A stretch of 56,497 bases of DNA from NCBI RefSeq assembly GCF_001544075.1, contig NZ_BCNT01000021.1, forward strand, positions 1-56,497. The letters are read 5' to 3'. The notes beneath the pieces were generated by a model. The model was given only the letters and a program-made list of their open reading frames with translations, had not been told where the DNA came from and did not search any database. Made by a program: the position numbers and the translations under genes. Below are positions 34,571 to 43,648 of this stretch, piece by piece. The DNA is from Comamonas terrae. GTDB taxonomy: Bacteria; Pseudomonadota; Gammaproteobacteria; Burkholderiales; Burkholderiaceae_C. Position 1 is the first letter of the stretch. Every line of letters begins with the position of its first letter.

Positions 34571-34952
34571 AATGATGCCCAGGGCATTGCTGCCAGCACT
34601 TTTCAAGGGCTCAAAGTGCGCGAAACCATATTGATGGTCAGATGGTTTCCCAGAAGATCCGCAATTGCTGCAGACACTCTGGGAACCCATCGGGCTCCCG
34701 GCATTGCCAGATTACAGTACCCAGGCCGCCTATAGGCTGGCCGGCTGTCACAACGGGCTCAGACAGCCAAGGAACGGCGCGGTCACGAGGCCGGCTTGGC
34801 TTTCACCGGACACGCACTATCGCAAAGCCGCTGCGCATCAGGTCGCAGCCACCCTATTTCCACCTTCCCGCTGCCTGGCTACCAGGCAGTAGGCTGATCC
34901 ATATACGCGCGTTCACGCATATGGATCAGCCCGCTGATGCGGGCGATGGGCT
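34571..34952. other. Hairpin-rich non-coding stretch
   Basis: No supported gene. Inverted repeats read by eye: 34681-34699 (GGGAACCC/GGGCTCCC, one mismatch), 34743-34768 (GGCTGTC/GACAGCC), 34871-34889 (CTGCCTGG-CTA-CCAGGCAG), 34892-34931 (GGCTGATCCATAT/ATATGGATCAGCC, 13-base arms), and 34929-34944 (GCCCGC-TGAT-GCGGGC). The density exceeds that of the ordinary spacers. Possible roles are a structured RNA in the 3' region of the DUF3275 gene, or a replication or transfer origin. Confidence 0.6.
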
Positions 34953-35627
34953 TTACTTTGGATGCCAAGTTTGATCTTGGAACACAAATTTATAGGAGCC
35001 CAGTTGGCCGATGGCCTTGGTCTGCTCTCGCAACATCGAGCGATCGACAGTGGGATCGAGCTTCACTGGTTGAAGACCGCGGATCTGATCCCAGTATTCT
35101 CGGAGCACTTCAGGAAGATCGGGCGTATCGACCTGACCTACATCTTCGACTGAGGACGCTTGTGCAATTGCTTGGGTTGGTTGCCCAGGGTTACGCTTTA
35201 TTCTCTCAATGCGCTCTCGCATCTGTTCGCCCAACCGCGTGGACCCCTCGGTCTTCGACTCGGTACTCGGCGCGGGCAGCGGAGCGGACCACACAGGCGT
35301 TTGAGACGTCAGGGATGGCGATTCAAGCAGTGGGTCGGGCTCGGCCAATTCGGTCTCGACAGGAGCGTCAGAGGCGCTATCGAGCTGCATGTCATGCAGC
35401 GTTGCTCTCATCTCAGTGACGGCTTTTCCAAACGCAATGTACTGATGCAGGAAGATTCGGCTGATCCACACAGTACCGTGATACTCGCCTTCTTCAAACT
35501 GATCCAGGAGTGAATCCTTGACCTTGAGTTCGCAGCACTCGTGGAATAGCTCCCCGACGCAGAAATCGCCGTAGCGGCCCCCTCGAATTTGTTTGACACG
35601 CAACGTCACGTTTTCGAGCTTTATCAA
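34953..35627 (-). CDS. DUF3275-family ICE protein
   Basis: 224 residues. The N-terminal 95 residues (IKLENVTLRVKQIRGG, FHECCELKVKDSLLDQ, EGEYHGTVWISRIF) match the DUF3275 family found beside DUF3577 in SPI-7/PAPI-1-type elements. The rest is a Pro/Ser/Glu-rich linker and a C-terminal region. TTG 35627 is chosen because GGAG lies seven bases before it and the family begins M-I-x-L-x-N-V-T-L; no ATG is suitably placed. Function unknown, presumably ICE maintenance. Confidence 0.82.
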   Translation of the reverse strand: MIKLENVTLRVKQIRGGRYGDFCVGELFHECCELKVKDSLLDQFEEGEYHGTVWISRIFLHQYIAFGKAVTEMRATLHDMQLDSASDAPVETELAEPDPLLESPSLTSQTPVWSAPLPAPSTESKTEGSTRLGEQMRERIERIKRNPGQPTQAIAQASSVEDVGQVDTPDLPEVLREYWDQIRGLQPVKLDPTVDRSMLREQTKAIGQLGSYKFVFQDQTWHPK

Positions 35628-35690
35628 GCTTTTGCTCCATCAGATTGCGAAGCACCAGTCCAACGCGGGGCCAGGCCCGCGTGGGTGAAA
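35628..35690 (-). promoter_or_regulatory. Two-hairpin RNA leader of the DUF3275 gene
   Basis: On the minus strand TTTCACCC precedes hairpin ACGCGGG/CCCGCGT (35660-35685). The second stem TGCTTC/GGAGCA (35633-35654, one G-U pair) covers GGAG before the TTG start. Confidence 0.6.
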
Positions 35691-36010
35691 GAAAAACACT
35701 CCACACGCATATGCCTGTGGAGTGCTGTTTGGAATTGCCAAAGGACTTCCGATCCTTTGGGAATGAGACAGAACACACCGGTTCGAGGTGTGCGTCAACG
35801 AGTGAAGTGTGTACGGTCTATAAGTGCCTCGGCCCGTAGGGCGCGCAAGTTTCAGAGGCTCACCTGCTTCGCTAGTTGCCTAGCATCCGGTTTGAGTGAT
35901 ACCGGCAAACACTTGGAAAGGCTGAGAGCATAGCGCAATTCCAGGGTATTCGGGCCACAAATCACGCCCTGAATTGCTTTCGCAATTCAGGGGTGGGTGG
36001 CTACTGCTGA
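35691..36010 (-). other. Long spacer between DUF3577 and DUF3275 genes
   Basis: No gene is seen. On the minus strand, just after the DUF3577 stop, CCACCCAC precedes a perfect hairpin CCCTGAATTGC-GAAA-GCAATTCAGGG (35967-35992, 11-base arms, GNRA tetraloop). A second, CACTCCACA/TGTGGAGTG, lies at 35697-35724 (nine-base arms). The first fits the repeated leader design but no start codon follows closely, so it may mark a lost gene or a 3'-end stabiliser. Confidence 0.55.
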
Positions 36011-36742
36011 TTACGCGTAATCATGTTCGCGTCGATCAGCATATCCGCCTTGCCTTTGATGGCCAGGCGTAATGCCGTACCCGCCTGAGCGAGCTGGCTG
36101 GCGCGCAGGCGCCGAAGGTGTACGGCCCTGCGGAACAGGAGCACGATACTGAGGTTGCTGACGTGGAGCTTGAGCCGGTGCACGTTCCTGCGCTGCAGGT
36201 CCATGCGCTTGCTCATTTTGGCCACCCTGTTCAGAGTTGCCAGCACGTTCATCGTGAAACGCCTCATCGCCATGCGGTTGACTGCCCGACTGAGCAGCAT
36301 CCGCATTCGACTCGGCACGTTGATACACGAGCTGACCGTCGACCTTAACGGAGTTAACCAGAATAAGACGGCCCTTGATGAGACCGGCCAGTTCCTTCTG
36401 CCCGGTGGGGCGTCCGCCTTGATCTCGCGCATCTCGCTCGTAAGAGTGAGCGTAGAGGTCAGCAATACGGAAAGAGATCAGCACCTTGCGGCGCTCATCA
36501 ACTTCCTTTTGCAGACTATCGATCAGGTCAATGGCCTCGGCAGAGGACACGCGCAGATCGAAGTATGTGTAGTCGGGAGAATCCGTTGCCCCACGCAGCG
36601 CACTGATGGCGCAAGCGAGAAACGGTTCAGCCTTACGACCACGACCAGCGGGCGTTACCCAACGAACACGGTGCAAATACCCAATGCCGTTAGCGTGCAG
36701 GTTGAAAAACTCACGTTGAGCAGGTGCTTGTTGTTGCTGCAT
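36011..36742 (-). CDS. DUF3577 (STY4534-family) ICE protein
   Basis: 243 residues. FFNLHANGIGYLHRVRWVTP, FLACAISALRGATDSPDYTYFDLRV and VLISFRIADLYAHSYERD match the DUF3577 family, labelled STY4534 family ICE replication protein after the SPI-7 gene. The fold is OB-like and may bind single-stranded DNA; the C-terminal 90 residues are a disordered Gln/Pro/Arg/Gly tail, as in SSB-like proteins. ATG 36742 has GGAG in its leader stem. It is a marker that this block derives from an SPI-7/PAPI-1-type ICE. Confidence 0.88.
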   Translation of the reverse strand: MQQQQAPAQREFFNLHANGIGYLHRVRWVTPAGRGRKAEPFLACAISALRGATDSPDYTYFDLRVSSAEAIDLIDSLQKEVDERRKVLISFRIADLYAHSYERDARDQGGRPTGQKELAGLIKGRLILVNSVKVDGQLVYQRAESNADAAQSGSQPHGDEAFHDERAGNSEQGGQNEQAHGPAAQERAPAQAPRQQPQYRAPVPQGRTPSAPARQPARSGGYGITPGHQRQGGYADRREHDYA

Positions 36743-36865
36743 GATGACTCCAAATTTCCAATGTTTGGACGGAGCACAGCCACACCTGACCGCAAGGTCT
36801 GGATGGGGCGATGATCCCCATCCGGGTTGCGAGGTAATGCTTTGACCGATCCTTGGGGGATCGGT
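36743..36865 (-). promoter_or_regulatory. RNA leader of the DUF3577 gene
   Basis: On the minus strand CGCAACCCGG opens hairpin GGATGGGG/CCCCATCC (36801-36823). Then TCCAAA/TTTGGA (36749-36769) sequesters GGAG. Further upstream GTCAACC precedes CCGATCC-CCCAA-GGATCGG (36846-36864), an extra first-type hairpin without its own gene. A candidate RNA motif named after DUF3577 has been described; whether this is that motif I cannot tell. Confidence 0.62.
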
Positions 36866-37279
36866 TGACGACTCTCAAAAGCTCAGTCGTCTATGTGTGC
36901 CCAAGGGCGTTCACGTGCAGGAGAATAAACGGTAGATTTCTGCCCGTCAAACAGTGTTGACAGTTGGCGCGGCGAGTTTGCGGGCGCTGGCCTTAATTGA
37001 CCATCATTCCGAGACGTGATGACCGGCCTGCTTGTACTGACCACCGGCAGCAATCGACCCGCAGCGGTCGTTCATACGTATGAAAAGCGGACGCTCAACT
37101 GAGGATTCACATTTTTAGTCGATTGCACATTGCTCATAAGTTGGCGGCGAACCACCGGCCACAGCCATTCACATGTCGTTGGAGAACTTGGCACCTAGAC
37201 GTACAAGTGATGATCGCTCTTTGAGCATTGCTGGGACGACTCTACATAGGGTCGGTGTTTGGTAGAGCCCGATGGTGCC
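36866..37279. other. Junction between ICE block and ars block
   Basis: No gene is supported. A small inverted repeat GACGACT/AGTCGTC lies at 36867-36891. I see no terminator, IS end or attachment repeat. The promoter of the minus-strand ICE array would be expected here or upstream of it, but I cannot point to one. Confidence 0.4.
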
Positions 37280-38332
37280 TTAGATATTGAGATACTTGTG
37301 TAGGGAGTCCATGATTTGCTCAGAATCAGGACCAACACCGCGGAGCGTTGCTGAAGCGAAGTTTCGCTGCTTCGGCAAGCCCACGAAGAAGATGCCTGGG
37401 TTCGAAGTAGAAACCCCTTGATGTTGCTTGACGCCTTGCTGTGAATCCAGGATGTCCAGTGGCTCAAACGGTTTGAGATTTGGACGAAAACCTGTTGCGA
37501 AGATGATGCCGTCAATTTGATCTTCTGCTCCACCTGGCCAGACTACGCCGCTGGACGTTACTCGCTCAAACATAGATGTGTGAGCAAACAGACCAGACTT
37601 AAGTGCATTTCGGTAAGTGCCGTCATCGAGCACCGGTGTACTTTGATCATTGAGCCAGCGTGTTCTTTCTAGGCCCGTCCATTTGAGCCAAGAATGAAAG
37701 TCGACTCCCAAAATCCGTTGTGGAAAGAACCGAACGCTTTCGCGTGTGGCCAGTGTTACTTTGGCTACTTGCGCAAGTTCGTAGGCGATTTGTAGTGCAG
37801 AGTTTGCGGCTCCAACGACTACCACCCTCTGCCCTAGAAAAGGCTTCACATTTCGATAGGACGAACTGTGAATCTTCGTTCCCTCAAAGTTGTGGAGACC
37901 GGCAATGTTGGGAATGAAGGGGCGACTAAATGCCCCAGTCGCCACAACAATTGCTCTCGAAGAAAACTCCGTTCCATTTTCCGAGAGAAGTCGAAATCCA
38001 CCGCTGTCCCGGTACACACGCACGATGCGAATGTTCGGCTGCACAGGCAGTTCGAAATGCTTGCTGTATTGCTCCAAGTACTTCACTACTTCGTCGCGTC
38101 GAGGGTACGCTGAGGGTGCCCCAGGAAAAGGCATTCCAGGAAGAGACGAGTACGAAGCAGGGGAAAACAGTGTGAGACTGTCGTAGTAGTGGCGCCAGTT
38201 CCCCCCAGGTTTATCCTGCTCGTCCAGTATTGTGAAGTCCAAGCCCCGCTGCTTCACGTGCCAGCCGCAGGCCAGTCCTGCTTGGCCTCCACCAACGACG
38301 ATTACATCGTGCCTCTTACTCAAACTGTTCAT
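37280..38332 (-). CDS. FMO-type flavoprotein paired with second ArsR
   Basis: 350 residues from ATG 38332 (38350 also possible; neither has a strong ribosome site). FAD motif VVGGGQAGLACG near the N-terminus. The second Rossmann motif VVVGAANSALQI has Ala in place of two of the usual Gly residues of the NADPH site. The FMO signature F-x-G-x3-H-x3-Y is present (FEGTKIHSSSY), and a late ATGFRP motif is seen. It is a distant paralogue of arsO at 38815. It lies 45 bases after the arsR at 38378 and forms a two-gene unit. Probable substrate is an arsenical, but this is from context only. Confidence 0.75.
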   Translation of the reverse strand: MNSLSKRHDVIVVGGGQAGLACGWHVKQRGLDFTILDEQDKPGGNWRHYYDSLTLFSPASYSSLPGMPFPGAPSAYPRRDEVVKYLEQYSKHFELPVQPNIRIVRVYRDSGGFRLLSENGTEFSSRAIVVATGAFSRPFIPNIAGLHNFEGTKIHSSSYRNVKPFLGQRVVVVGAANSALQIAYELAQVAKVTLATRESVRFFPQRILGVDFHSWLKWTGLERTRWLNDQSTPVLDDGTYRNALKSGLFAHTSMFERVTSSGVVWPGGAEDQIDGIIFATGFRPNLKPFEPLDILDSQQGVKQHQGVSTSNPGIFFVGLPKQRNFASATLRGVGPDSEQIMDSLHKYLNI

Positions 38333-38352
38333 TTGTGCGCACATATACACAT
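38331..38352 (-). promoter_or_regulatory. Possible ArsR operator before the flavoprotein
   Basis: The minus strand reads ATGTGTATATGTGCGCACAA, containing the palindrome TGTGCGCACA (38334-38343). ATGTGTATA also occurs on the plus strand at 38741-38749, in front of the adjacent arsR. The shared element suggests one regulator controls both promoters. Confidence 0.45.
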
Positions 38353-38377
38353 TTCATTGAAAAAAAATGGACACGGT

Positions 38378-38728
38378 CTACAGTGAGGTGGCGGGACAGC
38401 AGTGTGCCGCTATGCCTTGAGTATGTTTAAGAATGCCTTCTAGGCGCGCAATGATGGCTGGACCATCCACCTCATAGAACATTTGGCGACCAACTTTGGT
38501 GGCTCGCACGATCCGTGCATCCAGCAAGACTTGCAGGTGGCGAGACACAACGGATCGCTCTTGAGGAAGGTCAGCTGCAATCGCGGTCACATCCGCTCTG
38601 CCCAATTGCATGACACGCTTGAGCACAGCGACTCGTGCAGGTTCACACAACGCACGAAAAAAGTTGCTGTCTAGCGAGGCAATTGCGGCCTCAATCGCCT
38701 GAGTACGAATTGAAACTACGGAGGACAT
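38378..38728 (-). CDS. ArsR-family regulator, atypical Cys pair
   Basis: About 116 residues from ATG 38728; ATG 38740 is possible but abuts the operator. Winged-helix ArsR/SmtB fold: FFRALCEPARVAVLKRV, then the recognition region LPQERSVVSRHLQVLLDA. The classic ELCVCDLC arsenic site is absent. Cysteines are one in the first helix and a C-terminal HCCPATSL pair. Regulators with few cysteines can be selective for trivalent methylarsenite, so this one may sense organoarsenicals; this is inference. It is transcribed with the flavoprotein. Confidence 0.78.
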   Translation of the reverse strand: MSSVVSIRTQAIEAAIASLDSNFFRALCEPARVAVLKRVMQLGRADVTAIAADLPQERSVVSRHLQVLLDARIVRATKVGRQMFYEVDGPAIIARLEGILKHTQGIAAHCCPATSL

Positions 38729-38740
38729 AGTGGCAATCAT

Positions 38741-38760
38741 ATGTGTATAGGTTTGCACAT
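38741..38760 (-). promoter_or_regulatory. Operator of the second arsR
   Basis: ATGTGTA-TAGGTT-TGCACAT is an imperfect inverted repeat immediately upstream of the arsR start, as expected for autorepression. It shares ATGTGTATA with the site in front of the downstream flavoprotein. Confidence 0.5.
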
Positions 38761-38814
38761 GTAAAGGTTGCCCCCACCCGAGTATGTCCCCAGAGAGCAT
38801 GGACAAACAACCCT

Positions 38815-39864
38815 CTACGAGAGGTACTGCTCAACTTCCTCGGCGGTGCTACGTGCTGTACGCATGACACCAATGAGCGTGGCCGACGCCGGCCCGGTCC
38901 ACTCTCCGTAGCCCACCAGCCATAAACCTGAGACGCCACGCACCTGGGTGCCGTCTACCGCGACTCTGGATTCGTTGACAACGCCAAGAGTCTCCAGAGG
39001 CTGCAACGCAGGCCTGAAGCCGGTACACCAGATGATCGCGTCGAAGGGCTTGGTACTTCCGTCGCCCCATTGAGCCCCGTCCGCCGTGAGCTTCTCAAAT
39101 GAGCCGACAGAATGCAGCACGCCGCGCTGGCGTGCTTCAAGGACAGGGGGAACCATCACGATATCGCCAAAGCCACCTGGCAGGTTCTCTGGATCTTTAC
39201 CCTCCTGCAGGGCCTGCCAGCGCGCAGTGGCCCTCTCGAAGAGTACGCGCCCATCGACCTCGTCCGGTAAAAAGGCTGGAGGCTCCAGCGTGACCCAGGT
39301 CGTGGACTGCGCAACAAGCGAGACCTCCGCCAGGATCTGTGCGCCGGAGTTTCCTCCGCCGACCACCATCACCCTCTTGCCTGTGAACGGCTCAGGAGAT
39401 GCGTACTGAGCTGAGTGCAACTGTTGCCCCTTGAAGGACATCAAACCCTCAACGTTGGGGACAAATGGATTTCGCCATGTTCCCGTGGCAAATACAACGG
39501 CACGCGAATGCCAGCTTCTCACTCCGGCATTGACCTGGAAGCCTTGCTCAGTAGGTTCAATGCCTGTGACGCATACCGGCCTCTCGATCTTGAGTTCGTA
39601 GCGTGCTTCGTACTTGCGAAGATAGTCAACCACATGGTCACGACTTGGATATTGCTCACCCGAAGCAGACATTGGCCATCCCGCGATGGAACTCCAGGAA
39701 GCGGGAGAAAAAAGCCTCAGCGAGTCCCATCCATGCTGCCAGGCCCCGCCTCCGGCTTCCTCGGCATCCAGCAGCAGCACCGACAGATTGGAGCGACGCA
39801 GGAAGTACGCCACCGATAGGCCTGCTTGACCAGCTCCGACGATGATCACATCGTGAAATGACAT
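38815..39864 (-). CDS. arsO: ArsO-like flavin monooxygenase
   Basis: 349 residues, ATG 39864 with AGGAGGT upstream. FAD motif [20 protein letters not shown] signature [11 protein letters not shown], a canonical NADPH motif [11 protein letters not shown], and CTGFRP. This matches the ArsO family of NADPH-dependent flavin monooxygenases seen in ars operons. It is the last gene of the main ars operon, 19 bases after the MFS gene. Its exact arsenical substrate is not established. Confidence 0.82.
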   Translation of the reverse strand: MSFHDVIIVGAGQAGLSVAYFLRRSNLSVLLLDAEEAGGGAWQHGWDSLRLFSPASWSSIAGWPMSASGEQYPSRDHVVDYLRKYEARYELKIERPVCVTGIEPTEQGFQVNAGVRSWHSRAVVFATGTWRNPFVPNVEGLMSFKGQQLHSAQYASPEPFTGKRVMVVGGGNSGAQILAEVSLVAQSTTWVTLEPPAFLPDEVDGRVLFERATARWQALQEGKDPENLPGGFGDIVMVPPVLEARQRGVLHSVGSFEKLTADGAQWGDGSTKPFDAIIWCTGFRPALQPLETLGVVNESRVAVDGTQVRGVSGLWLVGYGEWTGPASATLIGVMRTARSTAEEVEQYLS

Positions 39865-39883
39865 TGTTGACCTCCTTTTGCCT

Positions 39884-41068
39884 TTATTGCTGTGGACTCA
39901 CACGCATGGACCACAGAGCCGCAAATGCACTGATCGCCAGCAGAGAAGACAGCCACAGAGCCTGGCTGCCCCAGTTTGCGACAGCCAGTCCGAAAAGAAA
40001 CGGTGACCCGGCTTGCACGATGCGTGCAGGCACCATGAGCCAGCCTTGACGCTGGCCATATCCTTGAGAGCCAAACACCTTGAGTGGCAGCGTGCCTATG
40101 GCAATCGTCAAGATGCCGTTACCCAGACCATGCAGGATGGCAAAAATGCTGGCTGCAGGTGCACCGGCAAGGCCCAGACAGACAGCGGCCAGCGGATGGG
40201 CAAGGATGGCCAAGCGAGCAGAAAGCAGTGGGTGTGCCTTCTTGAGAAAGCTGTACTCCAACACCCTACCCGCCACCTGGGCAGGCCCGACCAATGCAGC
40301 AGCAGCAATCGAAGCAGCCAAAGTTGCACCGCTGGCCTGAAGAATCTGAGGCAGGTGGGAAGCCATGGCAGTGCTGATGAACCAGGATGCCGCGAAAACG
40401 TAGGCCATCAGATAGGCCGTGCGCTTAAGACTGATGCCCACGTTGTTTCCGCCCTGGGACACAGCTCCAAGCGGCTTTTGCTCTTCGATCACTTCCCTCG
40501 GGGTGGGCTTGGCACGCGACAACAAGGCATTGAGTGGAAGGCCCAGCAGCAGGTGCAAGGCGGCCCAGAACATGCATACGACGCGCCAGTCGTACAGGCC
40601 TTCCAGATAGCTGGAAAGCGGCCAGCCTACGGTGCTGGCAAAGCCAGCAAAAAGCGTGATTCCGGTAATGGCTGGGCGTGCATCCTGACCATACAGGTGC
40701 ACCACACTGGCAAACGCGGCTTCGTAGAGGCCGCTACCCATTGCCACGCCCATGAACGCCCACGCCACGAAGATATGCAGTGTCTGCGTGGCCTGGCTCA
40801 ACATCAGCAAGCCACAGGCAAAAACCAGATTGCTGGCGAGAAGCACCGACCTTCCGCCAAAGCGATCAATCAACCGGCCCGCGATGGGTCCTACCGCTGC
40901 AGCCACAAGCAAGGCTGCCGAGAACGCGCCGAACACCAGAGAGTACGAGGTGCTTGTCGACTGACTGATTGGCGTGGCCAGCACCGCAAGCAAGTAGTAC
41001 GACGAGGCCCAGGACAGGGTCTGGGCAATCCCGAGCATGACTGTGACTTGCGTGCGGTTCAGTGCCAT
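39884..41068 (-). CDS. MFS transporter of the ars operon
   Basis: 394 residues with about 12 hydrophobic helices and the MFS loop motif [12 protein letters not shown] between helices 2 and 3. It lies between arsH and arsO with short spacers, so it is part of the operon. MFS proteins in ars operons (ArsK or ArsJ types) export trivalent or organo-arsenicals; without a neighbouring GAPDH-like gene the ArsJ pathway is unlikely. The specific type is not determined. Confidence 0.78.
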   Translation of the reverse strand: MALNRTQVTVMLGIAQTLSWASSYYLLAVLATPISQSTSTSYSLVFGAFSAALLVAAAVGPIAGRLIDRFGGRSVLLASNLVFACGLLMLSQATQTLHIFVAWAFMGVAMGSGLYEAAFASVVHLYGQDARPAITGITLFAGFASTVGWPLSSYLEGLYDWRVVCMFWAALHLLLGLPLNALLSRAKPTPREVIEEQKPLGAVSQGGNNVGISLKRTAYLMAYVFAASWFISTAMASHLPQILQASGATLAASIAAAALVGPAQVAGRVLEYSFLKKAHPLLSARLAILAHPLAAVCLGLAGAPAASIFAILHGLGNGILTIAIGTLPLKVFGSQGYGQRQGWLMVPARIVQAGSPFLFGLAVANWGSQALWLSSLLAISAFAALWSMRVSPQQ

Positions 41069-41077
41069 CTGTATTGT

Positions 41078-41794
41078 TTAAATGCTGCGTTGATTGACCC
41101 GTTTAGACAGTTCTTCAGCGCTTTCACGGCGCTCGCTGTAGCGATCCACCAGGTAGTCCGAACAGTCTCGCGTCAACAGCGTGAACTTGACCAGCTCTTC
41201 CATCACGTCCACCACCCGTTCGTAATACGAAGAGGGCTTCATCCGGCCAGCCTCATCGAACTCCGCGAATGCCTTGGCAACGGACGACTGATTCGGGATG
41301 GTGATCATGCGCATCCAGCGACCCAGCACACGCATCTGGTTGACCGCATTGAAGGACTGCGAGCCCCCCGAGACTTGCATCACCGCCAGTGTCTTGCCTT
41401 GCGTCGGTCGCACGGCACCAGCGGACAAAGGAATCCAGTCTATCTGCGCCTTGAGGATGCTGGTCATCGCACCATGACGCTCAGGAGACGTCCAGACCAT
41501 ACCCTCGGACCATACAGCCAGCTCACGCAGTTCCTTGACCTTCGGGTGATCGTCAGGGGCACCATCGGGCTGCGGCAGGCCACGCGGATCGAAGATCCTG
41601 GTCTCGGCACCCATCTTGCGCAGCAGGCGCGCCGCCTCTTCGGTCAACAGTCGGCTATAGGAGCGGTCACGAACCGAGCCATACAGAAGCAGAATGCGCG
41701 GCGCGTGCTCAGCACGCTGTGCGGGCAACAGGCCTTCCAGGCTGGGCTTTTCAAAAACTTGTTCGTCGAGGTTCGGTAGATCAGAGCTTGCCAA
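41078..41794 (-). CDS. arsH: ArsH NADPH:FMN oxidoreductase
   Basis: 238 residues. FMN-binding flavodoxin-like fold: [16 protein letters not shown] (phosphate loop), then [19 protein letters not shown], and [20 protein letters not shown], all hallmarks of ArsH. I start at TTG 41794 because AAGGAA lies six bases upstream and the product begins [10 protein letters not shown] as in other ArsH proteins; TTG 41815 is the longer alternative. It overlaps arsC by 14 bases. ArsH oxidises trivalent methylarsenicals to less toxic pentavalent forms. Confidence 0.9.
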   Translation of the reverse strand: MASSDLPNLDEQVFEKPSLEGLLPAQRAEHAPRILLLYGSVRDRSYSRLLTEEAARLLRKMGAETRIFDPRGLPQPDGAPDDHPKVKELRELAVWSEGMVWTSPERHGAMTSILKAQIDWIPLSAGAVRPTQGKTLAVMQVSGGSQSFNAVNQMRVLGRWMRMITIPNQSSVAKAFAEFDEAGRMKPSSYYERVVDVMEELVKFTLLTRDCSDYLVDRYSERRESAEELSKRVNQRSI

Positions 41795-42212
41795 TTCGAT
41801 TTCCTTTCGAGTCAATGACGGCTTCCCCGTCTTCTTTGGAGAATGCGGCCTGTTGAGGCTGCGGCAGGATGTCCAGCACGGCCTCCGAGGGACGGCACAG
41901 GCGGGTTCCCAGAGGGGTGACCACTATCGGACGATTGATCAGGATGGGGTGCTGGAGCATGAAATCAATCAATTGCTCATCCGTCCATTTGGGCTCGCCC
42001 AGGCCCAGCTCGTCATACGGCGTACCTTTTTGGCGCAACACATCGCGCACGGGCATGCCCATGGCTTGGATCAGGCCCACCAGGGTGGCGCGATCAGGGG
42101 GTGTCTTGAGGTACTCAATGACCTTGGGCTCTTCCCCGCTGTTGCGGATCAGGGCCAGAACATTGCGGGAGGTACCGCAAGCAGGGTTGTGGTAGATCGT
42201 GATGTCGCTCAT
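41781..42212 (-). CDS. arsC: ArsC arsenate reductase, glutaredoxin type
   Basis: 143 residues from ATG 42212. The active site Cys12 lies in NPACGTSRN, and the Arg triad is represented by R-x-K/R positions in [20 protein letters not shown]. This is the E. coli R773-type ArsC using glutathione and glutaredoxin. A second, unrelated arsenate reductase lies at 43649, so the operon has two routes to arsenite. Confidence 0.92.
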   Translation of the reverse strand: MSDITIYHNPACGTSRNVLALIRNSGEEPKVIEYLKTPPDRATLVGLIQAMGMPVRDVLRQKGTPYDELGLGEPKWTDEQLIDFMLQHPILINRPIVVTPLGTRLCRPSEAVLDILPQPQQAAFSKEDGEAVIDSKGNRIGKL

Positions 42213-42237
42213 AGCGCTAGATTCCCGTTGCAAAGGT

Positions 42238-43527
42238 TCATGACGCCACGCTGAGCCGCAAAGCCAGCGCTGCGAGGGTAATGAGCAGCACGGGCATGGT
42301 CAGCACCGCACCGACTTTGAAGTAGTAGCCCCAGCCAATCGTTGTGCCTTTCTTGGCGAGCACATGCAGCCAAAGGAGCGTGGCCAGGCTGCCAATCGGC
42401 GTGATCTTGGGACCCAGATCGCAGCCAATCACATTGGCGTACACCATGGCTTCCTTGACTGCCCCTGTGGCCGTGGATGCATCGATGGACAAGGCTCCGA
42501 TCAGGACCGTGGGCATGTTGTTCATGATGGAAGACAGCACCGCAGACAGCACGCCTGTGCCCAGTGAAGCGGTCCACACGCCACCGGCTGCAAACTGGTT
42601 CAGCAACATGGCGATGTAATCCGTAAGGCCCGCGTTGCGCAGCCCATAGACCACCAGATACATCCCCAGCGAGAACACCACGATCTGCCACGGAGCACCA
42701 TGAAGTACTTTCCTGGTGCTGATGACATGACCACGCGCAGCCACCGCCAGCAAGATCGCAGCCCCCACGGCGGCCACGGCGCTGACAGGGACGCCCAGGG
42801 GCTCCAGCGCGAAGAAGCCGACCAGCAGCAAGACCAACACGACCCAGCCAGCCTGGAAGGTGGCCAGATCCTTGATTGCAGCCGATGGCGACTTGAGCTG
42901 GGCCACGTCGTAAGTGGCAGGAATATCGCGTCGGAAAAACAGCAGCAATACACCCAAGCTCGCCAGGACCGAGGCAATATTGACGGGAACCATCACCGAT
43001 GCGTAGTCATTGAAGCCGATCTTGAAAAAATCGGCGGAGACAATATTCACCAGATTGGAGACGATCAGCGGCAAGCTCGCAGTGTCGGCAATAAACCCGG
43101 CGGCCATTACGAACGCTAGCGTTGCCGCCGTAGAGAAGCCCAGTGCCACCAGCATGGCCATCACGATGGGCGTGAGAATCAAGGCGGCTCCGTCATTGGC
43201 GAACAGGGCCGAAACGGCAGCACCCAGCAGCACGATGAAGGCAAACAGTTTGACTCCGCTGCCGCCACCCCAGCGGGCAAAGTGCAATGCAGCCCACTCG
43301 AAGAAACCGGCCTCATCGAGCAGAAGGCTGATGATGATGACGGCGACAAAGGTAGCCGTGGCATTCCAGACGATATGCCAGACCACTGGAATATCAGCTA
43401 AGTGCACGACTCCCAGCAACAGTGCGATACCTGCCCCAATAGAGGCGCTCCAGCCAATGCCAAGGCCGCGCGGCTGCCAGATGACCAGCGTCAAGGTGAA
43501 AATGAAAATCAGGATGGCCGTCAACAT
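42238..43527 (-). CDS. arsB: ArsB arsenite efflux permease
   Basis: 429 residues, about 12 transmembrane helices. [15 protein letters not shown] and the [22 protein letters not shown] region are characteristic of ArsB in the IT superfamily. It pumps arsenite and antimonite, alone or with an ArsA ATPase; no arsA is present in this window. It is 25 bases before arsC; a 120-base spacer without a gene separates it from the upstream LMW-type arsC. Confidence 0.93.
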   Translation of the reverse strand: MLTAILIFIFTLTLVIWQPRGLGIGWSASIGAGIALLLGVVHLADIPVVWHIVWNATATFVAVIIISLLLDEAGFFEWAALHFARWGGGSGVKLFAFIVLLGAAVSALFANDGAALILTPIVMAMLVALGFSTAATLAFVMAAGFIADTASLPLIVSNLVNIVSADFFKIGFNDYASVMVPVNIASVLASLGVLLLFFRRDIPATYDVAQLKSPSAAIKDLATFQAGWVVLVLLLVGFFALEPLGVPVSAVAAVGAAILLAVAARGHVISTRKVLHGAPWQIVVFSLGMYLVVYGLRNAGLTDYIAMLLNQFAAGGVWTASLGTGVLSAVLSSIMNNMPTVLIGALSIDASTATGAVKEAMVYANVIGCDLGPKITPIGSLATLLWLHVLAKKGTTIGWGYYFKVGAVLTMPVLLITLAALALRLSVAS

Positions 43528-43648
43528 GACGTATAGGTCCTAGAAAAAGCTATAAGTCGGCATCAGTCGCCCACCGCGTGCGGGCGTCAGTGAAGCCTGG
43601 TGCTGCAATCCAGACTCTGGATCTGGATCGCAATTGCAGTAACGGGAT

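Noticed and set aside
40013..41779. Very long plus-strand open frame (588 codons) opposite the MFS and arsH genes
   Set aside because: It is antisense to two well-supported genes, its product is His/Arg/Gln-rich without family features, and such frames are common opposite GC-rich genes.
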